Source: Gilliamella sp. N-G2
GTDB taxonomy: Bacteria > Pseudomonadota > Gammaproteobacteria > Enterobacterales > Orbaceae
NCBI RefSeq assembly: GCF_002142215.1
Contig: NZ_NAST01000009.1
Span: 1 to 64,000 of the forward strand
DNA: 64,000 bases
Direction: 5' to 3'
This document shows, piece by piece, positions 1-8,536 of the stretch. The translations under genes and the position numbers were made by a program. The notes beneath the pieces are model-generated. The model worked only from the letters and a program-made list of their open reading frames with translations. It did no database searches and had not been told where the DNA came from. Every line of letters begins with the position of its first letter. Positions within the stretch are counted from its first letter, which is position 1.

Positions 1-1354
1 ATTTTATTCTATCCAGAAATTATCTAAACCGAAATGGCTTCTTATTTTCTTATATCTAGCTGTGGTACCTTGTACTTATGGTTTAAGTAGTTTTACAGTC
101 AATGTTATTCAAGGAAATAGCCCTAAGGTTGATAATGTAAGATTAGCAGCAGACAATCATGGTTTTACAGTAAATAAGGTATTTTATAGTGAGTCAACAG
201 GAAATATAAAAGAAGATGAAATAAAAGAGTTTGATGGCAATTTAACGTTAAATGACTTTGTTATAAAACAATTAAATTATCAATCACTGGATAATCAAAA
301 GAATTATCAAGATGACGATGGAGATAATATCGATCCAGTTCAACCATTCTTGACGACAACCACCACTTGGCAGTGGCTTGATGCGAATGGTGTTAAAATT
401 TCCGATAAGGAGCAAAATAATATAATTGGTTGTGGGAGTGGTTATCCAATGCCACTAAGGTTAGAGATACTTAATCAAATACAAGCCATTTCACAATATG
501 GAATACCAAGGAAAAGTGGGTTAGTAACATTAAAGAAAGCGTATAAAATTGCAGTAAAACCGCAAATTTGTTATGCCAAACCTAACTCAACTATTATATC
601 ACCAGAAATGCAATGGTTAACCAATAACCAAAATAATGATTTTAGTTTTGATAACGATAAAAATTGGTGGAATATGAAACAATATTCTGTACCTCATGTA
701 AGTAATGGTGGAGGATATACTAGTGATTATGTACCTGATTATGGATATAAGGTTACTAATACTTTAACTGGGAAATTATTTCCAACTAGTGGATTCAAAG
801 GGGCGCAATTTCAATTGCTAATGAGTGGCGCACAATCCGATTATACTTTTAGTGTTCCTGTTAATCCTGGCGGAAAAGTAACAATTGATAAATATGGTAA
901 TATACTTTTAAATGATAAACCATCGGGAAAAGTTACGGTTAGAGCAACATATAAGAAAAACACTTCAATTAAACTTGACTATAGTTTTGATCCAAGAAGT
1001 AATTGGGTTATACCTTATGATTGGGCATATAATTGGTGGAATGCGTCTGGTTATTGTAAGTTACTAACTCGAGCAGAATTTACCAATTCTCCAAGAAATA
1101 AAGCGCCACAAAATTGGTTATATGTATATAACGCATTTACTCGAGCAATTGATGGTTCAATATTAGGTGAATGGGGACCAATAAACAAAAAAAATTATCC
1201 TCAATCAAATTGGGCAGATCAATTATATTGGACTTCAGAATATTGGGGTTCTCTTTCTGGAGAAAACTCAGCTCATTTTAGGATAGGTTTATATCTTGGC
1301 GACGTCGGAGTTGGAGTGGATACAAATGGACATTATGTTGCTTGTAAAGGATGA
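1..1354 (+). CDS. Invasin-like secreted adhesin, 5' end outside window
   Basis: The reading frame is open from base 2, so the true start lies left of the window; the GTG at 62 falls inside the signal peptide and is not a credible start. A basic stretch and hydrophobic segment (LLIFLYLAVV) precede a probable cleavage before LSSF. The mature part has a DDDGD motif near base 310, a CYAKPN motif, a central FPTSGFKGAQF block and a C-terminal block with GEWG, YWTSE and a terminal YVACKG. These blocks also occur in the adhesins at 29389-30982 and 44473-46371. From memory the C-terminal part matches the InvasinE/SinH-type adhesion domain (DUF823), which has a C-type-lectin-like fold. No outer-membrane barrel or anchor is visible, so the display mechanism is unknown. 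It is followed on the same strand by a MutS-domain-I-like gene. Confidence 0.75.
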   Translation, partial: FYSIQKLSKPKWLLIFLYLAVVPCTYGLSSFTVNVIQGNSPKVDNVRLAADNHGFTVNKVFYSESTGNIKEDEIKEFDGNLTLNDFVIKQLNYQSLDNQKNYQDDDGDNIDPVQPFLTTTTTWQWLDANGVKISDKEQNNIIGCGSGYPMPLRLEILNQIQAISQYGIPRKSGLVTLKKAYKIAVKPQICYAKPNSTIISPEMQWLTNNQNNDFSFDNDKNWWNMKQYSVPHVSNGGGYTSDYVPDYGYKVTNTLTGKLFPTSGFKGAQFQLLMSGAQSDYTFSVPVNPGGKVTIDKYGNILLNDKPSGKVTVRATYKKNTSIKLDYSFDPRSNWVIPYDWAYNWWNASGYCKLLTRAEFTNSPRNKAPQNWLYVYNAFTRAIDGSILGEWGPINKKNYPQSNWADQLYWTSEYWGSLSGENSAHFRIGLYLGDVGVGVDTNGHYVACKG

Positions 1355-1718
1355 TTTATTAAAAGGTTTTAGAGTTTATTAATTTAATAAAATTGGATAT
1401 TAAAATAACACAATAATATGAATGAAATTATTATTTAAGTAATTGACAAAAGTTCTAATACGGAAGGTTGTGTTAAATAGTTTTTTATTTGAAATATCAA
1501 AGTATAGCGATAAATATTGGTAATAAAATATAAATTGAAAGATGTTATGTGTGAAAAACAAAAAGTTAATAGGAAAAAATTTATTTATAAAACATGATAT
1601 CTTGTAGGATATGTTTATGTTGTTCGCAAGCGCACAGCGCTCGCGGACAGCACTATTAGTGCCGGCGAAGTAGCGCAAAGCGATACACCGCCGAGAAAAA
1701 TATGATTAAAAAACAGAC
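1355..1718. other. Intergenic region with GC-rich hairpin island
   Basis: This 364-base gap is very AT-rich except for about 1624-1696, which is strikingly GC-rich. Bases 1625-1645 can fold into a hairpin (AGCGC, loop ACA, GCGCT, extended by CGC/GCG across one mismatch). A near-perfect palindrome GCACTA-T-TAGTGC follows at about 1651-1663. There is no T-run, so it is not an ordinary terminator. It could be a structured 5' leader of the next gene or a small dispersed repeat; no second copy was seen in this window. Confidence 0.5.
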
Positions 1719-2288
1719 ATGCTTATAGAAGAAAAATTAATTATATCCCAACGACGTAATTATTTAAGTTTAATTGAAGAAGGTATCTTTTTAAGAGCTT
1801 ATAATCAATCAGCGTACATTTTAACTCAATATTATTATAACGATTTAAAAGTTATGAACAATATGATTAAAAAACTTAATAATAGGAAGATAGTTTTTTG
1901 TGCGTTTCCTAAAAAACAAATTATGAAGAGATTAAGTAATGTATATAAAACAGAATGGGGTTATGAATTAAGAGGAGATTTTGATTTATCTAATTATAAG
2001 AATTGGTTTCAGCATAAATTAAGTCTAAAGTCAGACTTTCCAAATAAGAAAAATATCAAAACGCAAAATTTTAATCAAGATTCTAATCATCTTGAGAAAA
2101 GAGAAATAATATTTAAGCAAAAATTAAATAAATCTATGAATAATAATTTATTAAACTCGGTACCTCATAATATTCAATTAACCCAACAACAATTAAATTT
2201 TTTAAAAAATTGGCAAAAAGGAAAATGTTTGCCAATTATTATGGAAAATTTTATAGAAAGTATTAGACAACAGTTATGGGAATATTAA
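1719..2288 (+). CDS. MutS domain I-like small protein, adhesin companion
   Basis: This 189-residue protein has no signal peptide or membrane segment, so it is probably cytoplasmic. Its first 75 residues follow the layout of MutS domain I: EEKL, then a segment corresponding to the LFxRxGDFYE region (here IEEGIFLRAYN), then CAFPKK where MutS has AGIPYHA. The middle (about 100-145) is polar and probably disordered. The last 35 residues (LTQQQLNFLKNW...) form a second conserved block. It is homologous to the product of 31100-31552, which also follows an adhesin gene. From memory, MutS-like small proteins of this type are accessory genes of some diversity-generating retroelements; no reverse transcriptase is visible here. 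The start has no clear ribosome site. Function unknown. Confidence 0.7.
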   Translation: MLIEEKLIISQRRNYLSLIEEGIFLRAYNQSAYILTQYYYNDLKVMNNMIKKLNNRKIVFCAFPKKQIMKRLSNVYKTEWGYELRGDFDLSNYKNWFQHKLSLKSDFPNKKNIKTQNFNQDSNHLEKREIIFKQKLNKSMNNNLLNSVPHNIQLTQQQLNFLKNWQKGKCLPIIMENFIESIRQQLWEY

Positions 2289-2436
2289 TAAGTTCTATAA
2301 TAATAAATAACTGATTGAAAATATAATAAGATATCTGTGTAGGAGTGTAAGTTCCAACAATGCGTAAATATGCAAGACATCGAAACTAACTATTTAAATT
2401 AAATCAGAAACAAATTAGTGATATAAAAATTTGAGG

Positions 2437-2470
2437 AACGGGGTTCTTGCTACCCCGTTTTAGTTTTTTA
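2437..2470 (+). terminator. Rho-independent terminator after MutS-like gene
   Basis: The stem AACGGGG/CCCCGTT (2437-2443 and 2453-2459) with a nine-base loop is followed by a T-rich tract on the plus strand. It lies 150 bases beyond the companion gene and just before the 3' end of the convergent TonB receptor gene. Confidence 0.7.
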
Positions 2471-2493
2471 TATAGTCTACACTATACTAATCA

Positions 2494-4629
2494 TTAAAAT
2501 TTCATGCTGGCGCTGACGATAGCGTGGAATTTAGCAGCAGGAATAGATTCGTAAGCTGTGGTATAGTTTTTGTTTAAGATATTATTTAGATCTAACCCAA
2601 TATGGTACTGGCGATCAGCACCAAACGATGTGGTAGTTGATAAGTTCAATGTGGACCATCCACTGTAGTGGTAAACGGCTGAATCACTGCGTTGTGTGGC
2701 TTTGGTAGCAAATCGCATAAATAGGTCAGAATCAATATCAAATTTTTCAAAGTACGCAGTATGTTTTATCCCAGCGTTGCCTGTAAAGCGGGGGTTACCG
2801 CTGTCACGCGTTTTGTAGCTTTCGGTTTCGATTTTACGGCTTAAGTAGTTACCTTTGAGATAAGGGTTTACCGGTAGATCGAGATATTCAAGACTTAATT
2901 CTAAACCATGGGTCTTGGCTTTGTTGGCATTACCATAGTAAGTAATGTTACGCCCTGATGCTCCATCGCAAATTGCAGAGCCATTACAATTCATTTGTGT
3001 GATGTAATCTTTTGCATCTGAATAATAGATAGCACCATCAACTAACCATTTGTTGTTATTATAACGTAAACCAATTTCGTAATTATTCGATTTTTCAGCT
3101 TTTAGATGAGAGTTCCCATAGATGGTTTGTGAAGCCGCCGAGGTGACTGCATAAAGATGAGCAAGAGTTGGATAAACATATCCTTGTGCAAAAGAGGCTC
3201 TTAATTGAGTGTTTTCAATGCCTGAGTAAGTTAATCCTGACGATACTACAAAGTTATTGTCATGATCTTTCTTTTTACCATCAATTTTATGGTTAGAGGT
3301 CGCTGAACCCATAGCCGGGATTTTGTTAATAGTGGTATGACCATTTTTTAATTTTGATTCGACCCAATATTGTCGAGCACCTAAATTCCAAGAAATATCA
3401 TCGGTGATGTTCCAATCATTTTGACCAAATAGTGCGATGCTGGATTGTTGCCATTTATTGGTTAAGTATTTGTGTTGAGTATAGCTTGCTCTTGGTGAAG
3501 GCATTTTTGTTATAACAACATTGTGCGAGTCTTGATCGACATTATCTTGTTGATATTGTATACCGGTAATGAGCTTCATATCTCTACGTGGTTCAATATC
3601 GGATTGGAATGTCATACCATAGGTTTTTTGTTCATCATTGGTAGCCGTATTGGTGGTTACTTTCATAACTGGGGCCGGTGATACTACAACATGGTTTCTA
3701 AATTCACGATTTAGTTTTTGGGCGTAAGCATCATAATGAAGTTTTTTTAACAAGTCGCCATCGACATCATAATCATAAAAGAATCCGATTTTTTCGCGTT
3801 TTAGTTCAGGTATTTTTACCCAAAACTCTTTCACTTCCGGTGAGTTGTCGTCTTTGTCAGTGTAGGTTTTGGTATTAAGTTTGTAGCGATCGAGTGATAG
3901 ACCAAGTTTGTGTTTATCAAGATTGAGTCCAAACCATGAACTTAAGCTGTTATTATCAAAATCAGTATCATGTAGTTTGCCTTGATAAGCTTTGCGATCA
4001 TTATTTTCAGAGTAAGTACCACTAATACGGTAATCAAATATCCCATCGATGGTGCCATTAACTGTGCCCATTTCAGTAAAGCCATCGGTTGACTGGTTAT
4101 AGACTAATTTTGCATCACCGTTAAGTGGTTTTCCATCTTTACTCCCTTTACGTGTAATAAAATTAACCACACCGCCAATAGCTTGTGAACCAAATAGTAC
4201 AGAGTGAGGTCCTTTAATGACTTCTATGCGCTCAACAGATTCCATGTCAATTAATACTCCAGCACTCGAACCATGTCCTGAACGATGGTAAGTAACTTCT
4301 TGTCCGTCAATCAACATCAATATACGTGAAGGGGCTTCACCACGAATCATAATCTGTTTGCGTCCAGCTAATGCGTTATCAGTAATTTCAACACCAGGAA
4401 TATCACGTAATGCTTCAACGACCGAGTCGCCATTGAGTTTTTCAATTTCATCGCGATTGACAGCGTTAACGGATACCGAACTATCCCATACGCTTTTTTT
4501 GTTACGGTCTGCAGTAACGATAATGGTATCTTGTGGATTGCTTTTTCGTTCTTCCGCCGAAATATCTGTACAAAAACAGATGGTTAATATTGCTATATAG
4601 TAGTTTGCTTTAAGGTTTTTTTTTGCCAT
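2494..4629 (-). CDS. TonB-dependent outer-membrane receptor (heme/iron type)
   Basis: The 711-residue protein takes up a metal-bound ligand across the outer membrane using TonB energy. It has a signal peptide (to about residue 25), a TonB-box-like DTIIVTA, a plug domain with IPGVEI, IRGEAPSR and VERIEVIKGPHSVLFGSQ, and a long beta-barrel ending in a C-terminal Phe. The plug segment YHRSGHGS resembles heme or hemoglobin-type receptors more than catecholate receptors, but the ligand cannot be settled from sequence alone. A Fur-type operator lies about 50 bases upstream, so iron repression is likely. The second to fifth codons contain a run of nine A (4616-4624). It is monocistronic; the neighbouring alr is divergent. 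Confidence 0.9.
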   Translation of the reverse strand: MAKKNLKANYYIAILTICFCTDISAEERKSNPQDTIIVTADRNKKSVWDSSVSVNAVNRDEIEKLNGDSVVEALRDIPGVEITDNALAGRKQIMIRGEAPSRILMLIDGQEVTYHRSGHGSSAGVLIDMESVERIEVIKGPHSVLFGSQAIGGVVNFITRKGSKDGKPLNGDAKLVYNQSTDGFTEMGTVNGTIDGIFDYRISGTYSENNDRKAYQGKLHDTDFDNNSLSSWFGLNLDKHKLGLSLDRYKLNTKTYTDKDDNSPEVKEFWVKIPELKREKIGFFYDYDVDGDLLKKLHYDAYAQKLNREFRNHVVVSPAPVMKVTTNTATNDEQKTYGMTFQSDIEPRRDMKLITGIQYQQDNVDQDSHNVVITKMPSPRASYTQHKYLTNKWQQSSIALFGQNDWNITDDISWNLGARQYWVESKLKNGHTTINKIPAMGSATSNHKIDGKKKDHDNNFVVSSGLTYSGIENTQLRASFAQGYVYPTLAHLYAVTSAASQTIYGNSHLKAEKSNNYEIGLRYNNNKWLVDGAIYYSDAKDYITQMNCNGSAICDGASGRNITYYGNANKAKTHGLELSLEYLDLPVNPYLKGNYLSRKIETESYKTRDSGNPRFTGNAGIKHTAYFEKFDIDSDLFMRFATKATQRSDSAVYHYSGWSTLNLSTTTSFGADRQYHIGLDLNNILNKNYTTAYESIPAAKFHAIVSASMKF

Positions 4630-4665
4630 AATGGTTCTTTATCTTAACTTTTTTAGGAATTAATA

Positions 4666-4692
4666 ATTATATACAAATGATAATCATTATTA
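4666..4692 (-). promoter_or_regulatory. Fur box and promoter of TonB receptor
   Basis: AATGATAATCATTAT at 4676-4690 matches the core of the Fur consensus GATAATGATAATCATTATC. On the minus strand it sits immediately upstream of a -10-like TATAAT (4666-4671), covering the expected -35/spacer region of the receptor gene. Fur with iron would block transcription. Confidence 0.8.
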
Positions 4693-4866
4693 TTTAAAGT
4701 GTAAATAATTAAATTAGTTCGAATTCTGATAATGTTGAGAGTGGCTTATTTTTTAACCGCTTCACATTTTTAAACACAAAATCATATGAATAGCGGATTT
4801 TTTATTTGTGATTATTCGTAACAAATTTTACAATAAATACTAAATATTTAAGTTAGGTTATATAAA

Positions 4867-5940
4867 ATGTCTATTGCTGTAGTAGAAGTTAATCGTAAAT
4901 CAATTTTACATAATATTGAATTTTTTAAACAAAAATCGCCTAGTAGTTCTTTAATGGCTGTAGTTAAAGCGAATGCTTATGGTCATGGTATGGAAGGCGT
5001 TGCTCAGTTATTGGATGATAAAGTTGATTGTTTTGGTGTTGCCCGTATTTCTGAAGCAGTAGGTTTACGTCGAGTTGGTATTCGTAGTCCTATTGTACTT
5101 TTGGAAGGTTTTTTTCCGCACGATGATATTAATGATTTGCTTGATTTTAATTTACAACCTGTTATCCATTCAAGTTGGCAAATTGACGTTTTAAATACGA
5201 TTCCTTTTCCCAATGAAATCGTTGTTTGGTTTAAGATCGATACCGGTATGCATCGTTTAGGTTTTCATTCTGATGAGGCCGTTGGCGAGTTTAATCGCTT
5301 AACGAATTGTAAAGCAATTCGTCATCCGATCAATATTCTTAGCCATTTTAGCAGCGCTGATGAGTTAAATTCTTCACAAACCAAGACTCAAATGGCCATC
5401 TTTGATGAATTTGCTCGTTCGGTTGATAGTTGTCAGCAATCGATTGCGGCCTCAGGCGGTATTCTTGCTTGGCCTGATTCCCATCGTGATATGATTCGTA
5501 TTGGTATTGCGTTGTATGGGGTCTCACCTTTTGATGAAGCGATCACTGATATACAACCAGCGATGACGCTTAAATCTGAATTAATTGCTGTGCGTAAGCA
5601 TGGAAAAGGACAAGCGGTTGGTTATGGTCAAACTTGGAGAAGTGAATGTGATACAATATTAGGGGTTGTCGCGATGGGATATGGTGATGGTTATCCGCGT
5701 GGTATTCCTAATAAAACCCCTGTTTATATTAATGGCCGACTTGTACCCATTGTCGGTCGAGTTTCTATGGATATGATTGTGGTCGATTTAGGCCTACGTT
5801 GCCAAGACAAACCAGGAGATGAAGTCATTTTTTGGGGTAAGGAGTTGCCTGTAGAACAAATTGCTAAGCACACAGGTATCAGTGCTTATGAGTTATTAAC
5901 GCGCTTAACTTCACGCGCAAAAATTCGTTATAAAGATTAA
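4867..5940 (+). CDS. alr: Alanine racemase
   Basis: The PLP enzyme interconverts L- and D-alanine for peptidoglycan synthesis. The 357-residue length is usual. The PLP lysine is K34 in AVVKANAYGHG and the catalytic tyrosine motif GYGDGYPRG is near residue 272. RVSMDM lies near the C-terminus as expected. The stop is three bases from the start of mltG, so the two cell-wall genes are probably co-transcribed. Confidence 0.96.
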   Translation: MSIAVVEVNRKSILHNIEFFKQKSPSSSLMAVVKANAYGHGMEGVAQLLDDKVDCFGVARISEAVGLRRVGIRSPIVLLEGFFPHDDINDLLDFNLQPVIHSSWQIDVLNTIPFPNEIVVWFKIDTGMHRLGFHSDEAVGEFNRLTNCKAIRHPINILSHFSSADELNSSQTKTQMAIFDEFARSVDSCQQSIAASGGILAWPDSHRDMIRIGIALYGVSPFDEAITDIQPAMTLKSELIAVRKHGKGQAVGYGQTWRSECDTILGVVAMGYGDGYPRGIPNKTPVYINGRLVPIVGRVSMDMIVVDLGLRCQDKPGDEVIFWGKELPVEQIAKHTGISAYELLTRLTSRAKIRYKD

Positions 5941-5943
5941 GTT

Positions 5944-6960
5944 ATGATTAAAAAAATTTTTTTGTACACGTTGCTAACGGTGATTCTTATCACTGTTGGT
6001 TCGTTAGCTATTGGTTATTATTATTTACAACAATTTTCTAAGCAACATATGAATATCACGGCTGATAATCAGATGTTTGTGTTGAAAAAAGGTACTTCTT
6101 TGCATCAATTAGTTATGCAAGTTAAGGAGGGTGATTTAATGCAACAATCTTATTTGTTACCTTACTTGTATAAACTTGATCCTTCTTTAAGTTCCATTAA
6201 AGCTGGGACGTATCAATTACATCCTCATATGACTGTTGAAGAGTTTATAAAGTTGTTGGTGTCGGGAAAGGAGAGTAGTTTTTATGTGCAATTTGTTGAA
6301 GGTAAGCGAGCTAAGGATTGGTTGAATGTGCTGAGTAATACTCCTTATATTCAACAAACATTAACCGGAAAGTCACATGATGAAATTGCTCAGATGTTAG
6401 GTATTGAAGGTGGAAAGCTAGAAGGTTGGTTGTCACCAGATACTTATCAATATACGGCAGATAGTTTAGATATTAATCTCCTAAAGCGTGCTTATATGAC
6501 GATGAAGAGTAACCTGCAAAAAGTTTGGGATAATCGTGATAAAGATCTGCCTTATAAGACCCCGTATGAATTACTGATTATTGCTTCAATTATTGAAAAA
6601 GAGACTGGTGTGAGTTCAGAGCGAGCTAACGTTGCTTCGGTTTTTGTCAATCGTTTAAAAGCAAATATGAAGTTGCAAACCGATCCAACGATTATCTATG
6701 GTTTAGGCGATAATTATACCGGAACAATTAGACGAACTGATTTGACTGATACTAATAATCCTTATAATACTTATGTGATTGAAGGGCTACCACCTACGCC
6801 AATTGCTATGCCAAGTTTAGCTTCGCTTGAAGCAGCGGCGCATCCGGCTAAAACAAATTATCTATTTTTTGTAGCTAATGGCATGGGAGGGCATACGTTT
6901 AGTAGTACCTATAGTAATCATCAACAAGCGGTTAATGAATACCGCCGTATGACTAATTAA
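5944..6960 (+). CDS. mltG: Endolytic murein transglycosylase MltG
   Basis: The 338-residue inner-membrane protein cuts nascent glycan strands and is thought to set their length. An N-terminal membrane segment (about 5-25) is followed by a LysM-like region and the YceG domain. The catalytic glutamate is E218 in ASIIEKETGV, the same number as I recall for the E. coli enzyme. YGLGDNYTGTIRRTDL and the PPTPIAMPS block are family signatures. In E. coli mltG sits beside pabC and tmk; here it follows alr. Confidence 0.95.
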   Translation: MIKKIFLYTLLTVILITVGSLAIGYYYLQQFSKQHMNITADNQMFVLKKGTSLHQLVMQVKEGDLMQQSYLLPYLYKLDPSLSSIKAGTYQLHPHMTVEEFIKLLVSGKESSFYVQFVEGKRAKDWLNVLSNTPYIQQTLTGKSHDEIAQMLGIEGGKLEGWLSPDTYQYTADSLDINLLKRAYMTMKSNLQKVWDNRDKDLPYKTPYELLIIASIIEKETGVSSERANVASVFVNRLKANMKLQTDPTIIYGLGDNYTGTIRRTDLTDTNNPYNTYVIEGLPPTPIAMPSLASLEAAAHPAKTNYLFFVANGMGGHTFSSTYSNHQQAVNEYRRMTN

Positions 6961-6972
6961 TCTTCCTATTTT

Positions 6973-7010
6973 CAGCCACTAATGTGGCTGACCTACCTTT
7001 TTATTTTTGC
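6973..7010 (+). terminator. Terminator after mltG
   Basis: The stem CAGCCAC/GTGGCTG (6973-6979 and 6984-6990) with loop TAAT is followed, after a short gap, by a T-rich stretch on the plus strand. Confidence 0.6.
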
Positions 7011-7012
7011 TA

Positions 7013-7900
7013 TTAAGTTATTGCTTGCTCAATCGACAATTCATCTAGTTGTTTAATTAATGTTAATAATTTATTTATTTCAATTTCTTGAACTTCTTTA
7101 AATGCCTCTTCAAAATAAGGATGCAGAGCAAATTTTGGTATTTCACATTTGGCATCGATCAATGCTTGTATACGTGGAATAAAGATCCATTGAAACCATT
7201 CATGAGGTTGCATAGTGTCGAGTGCAAATGGCTGCTCACTTAAAAAGGCTTCCGCAGCTGGTGGAGATGGTTGCCATAAATTAAGATGATGTAGTTCATG
7301 TTTAATTGAGTTAATTTGGTTAATTATGGCATTAATTTGGGTTTGTTGGTTAACCAATGTTTGATAATAGTGCCAATTAAAATAGGGACCCGGATCGGTT
7401 TTACGACCTGGGGCAATATCACTATGTCCAGTTATATTTTTGATTGGATAGGTTTGTTGTAATACTATGGTGACGTTGGTAAGTTGTTGGTATTGGGCAT
7501 CGGTAAAGTTATCAGTATCACAACCTTCCATTTCAATGCCAATTGAAAAGTCGTTGCAATTTTCTTTACCTTCAAATACTGAATTACCAGCATGCCAAGC
7601 GCGTTTGTCAAATGGTACAAATTGAATAATTTCACCATCGCGTCTTATAAACAGATGACTTGATACTTGCAATTGGTGGATTTCCGCAAAATAAGGGTGC
7701 CCGTTTGGATCTAGTTTGCCAGTAAAGAGTTGTTCCACATAAGGGCCACCATATTGGTTTGGCGGTAGGCTTATGTTATGAATAACTAATAATGAGATAG
7801 GTTGACTAGCTGGCCTATCGTTATAGTAAGGTGATTTGATCTGTTTGACATTTTTAATCCAACCATCAATGATATTTAAAGGTGAACTTTTTAAAGGCAT
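7013..7900 (-). CDS. ampD: AmpD anhydro-muramyl amidase fused to YqcC domain
   Basis: The N-terminal part (about 1-185) is AmpD, the cytoplasmic zinc amidase that removes peptides from 1,6-anhydro-MurNAc during wall recycling. LLVIHNISLPP, the LFTGKLDP block, RAWHAGNS, IGIEMEG and the zinc/catalytic GHSDIAPGRKTDPGP are all present. E. coli AmpD stops here (183 residues). This protein continues about 110 residues with a clear YqcC (DUF446) domain: QPFALDTMQPHEWFQW, FIPRIQALID and LHPYFEEAF. I chose the ATG at 7900 because GGAG lies five bases upstream; an earlier TTG at 7996 would add 32 unconserved residues. It is divergent from the pilin genes, as ampD is near ppdD in E. coli. Confidence 0.9.
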   Translation of the reverse strand: MPLKSSPLNIIDGWIKNVKQIKSPYYNDRPASQPISLLVIHNISLPPNQYGGPYVEQLFTGKLDPNGHPYFAEIHQLQVSSHLFIRRDGEIIQFVPFDKRAWHAGNSVFEGKENCNDFSIGIEMEGCDTDNFTDAQYQQLTNVTIVLQQTYPIKNITGHSDIAPGRKTDPGPYFNWHYYQTLVNQQTQINAIINQINSIKHELHHLNLWQPSPPAAEAFLSEQPFALDTMQPHEWFQWIFIPRIQALIDAKCEIPKFALHPYFEEAFKEVQEIEINKLLTLIKQLDELSIEQAIT

Positions 7901-8080
7901 GGCAACTCCAATACGTTTAGTGTTTTTGAGATCTTGTTCACAACGTTGATTAATACAATGTTGATTATGATAATCAATTTGTATTTTAACTTCCAAATTT
8001 TCTATCTGGTTATTATTTCACTTCTTCAGTTTGCTATAAAGTCATTCTATCTAACATTTAATTAATCGTTCGGGAATTTC

Positions 8081-8512
8081 ATGGACAGACAATCTGGATT
8101 TACACTATTTGAGTTAATGATCGCCATTGTGGTGATTGCTATTTTAACCGCTATTGGTTTGCCCGCTTACCAAGGCTATGTCAAAAAGGCCGCTTTAACT
8201 GATATGCTTCAATTAATGACCGCATATAAGACAGCTATTGAAATTTGTGTTGCTGAACAAGGTGCATTAAATAAATGTAGTAGTGGAGAGAATGGTGTGC
8301 CGTCCACAAGATCGACTAACTATGTGACATCAATCTCGGTTACTAATGGAGTGATTACTATCGTTGGAAAAAGTGCGTTATCGAGTTTAACCACAACATT
8401 AACACCAAAGTTGAACTCATCGTTAGGTAATTTAGATTGGTCACGTACTTGTGTAAGTAGTCCTGTTGATAACAGTTTAAATGCTGTTTGCGAAGATATT
8501 TTTAAATTTTAA
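8081..8512 (+). CDS. Type IV prepilin (PpdD/PilA-like)
   Basis: The 143-residue protein is a type IV pilin precursor. It has a short basic leader (MDRQSG) and the prepilin peptidase site G|FTLFELMI with the conserved Glu at mature position 5, then a hydrophobic helix. Two cysteines near the C-terminus (RTCVS and AVCEDI) could form the usual D-loop disulphide. It leads a cluster with the assembly ATPase, the platform protein and the prepilin peptidase. In enteric relatives such sets serve DNA uptake or adhesion. Confidence 0.93.
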   Translation: MDRQSGFTLFELMIAIVVIAILTAIGLPAYQGYVKKAALTDMLQLMTAYKTAIEICVAEQGALNKCSSGENGVPSTRSTNYVTSISVTNGVITIVGKSALSSLTTTLTPKLNSSLGNLDWSRTCVSSPVDNSLNAVCEDIFKF

Positions 8513-8536
8513 TGATTTTAAATTCAAATAATAAAT

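Noticed and set aside
62-1354. Gene start at GTG 62
   Set aside because: The frame is open to base 2 and the GTG falls within the signal peptide.
1400-1678. Minus-strand 92-codon frame over the intergenic gap
   Set aside because: It reads across the GC-rich hairpins and AT-rich spacer, with no ribosome site or domain.
1-2460. Complete diversity-generating retroelement
   Set aside because: No reverse transcriptase frame and no template repeat were found; adhesin 3' ends do not look like recent adenine-mutated copies of each other.
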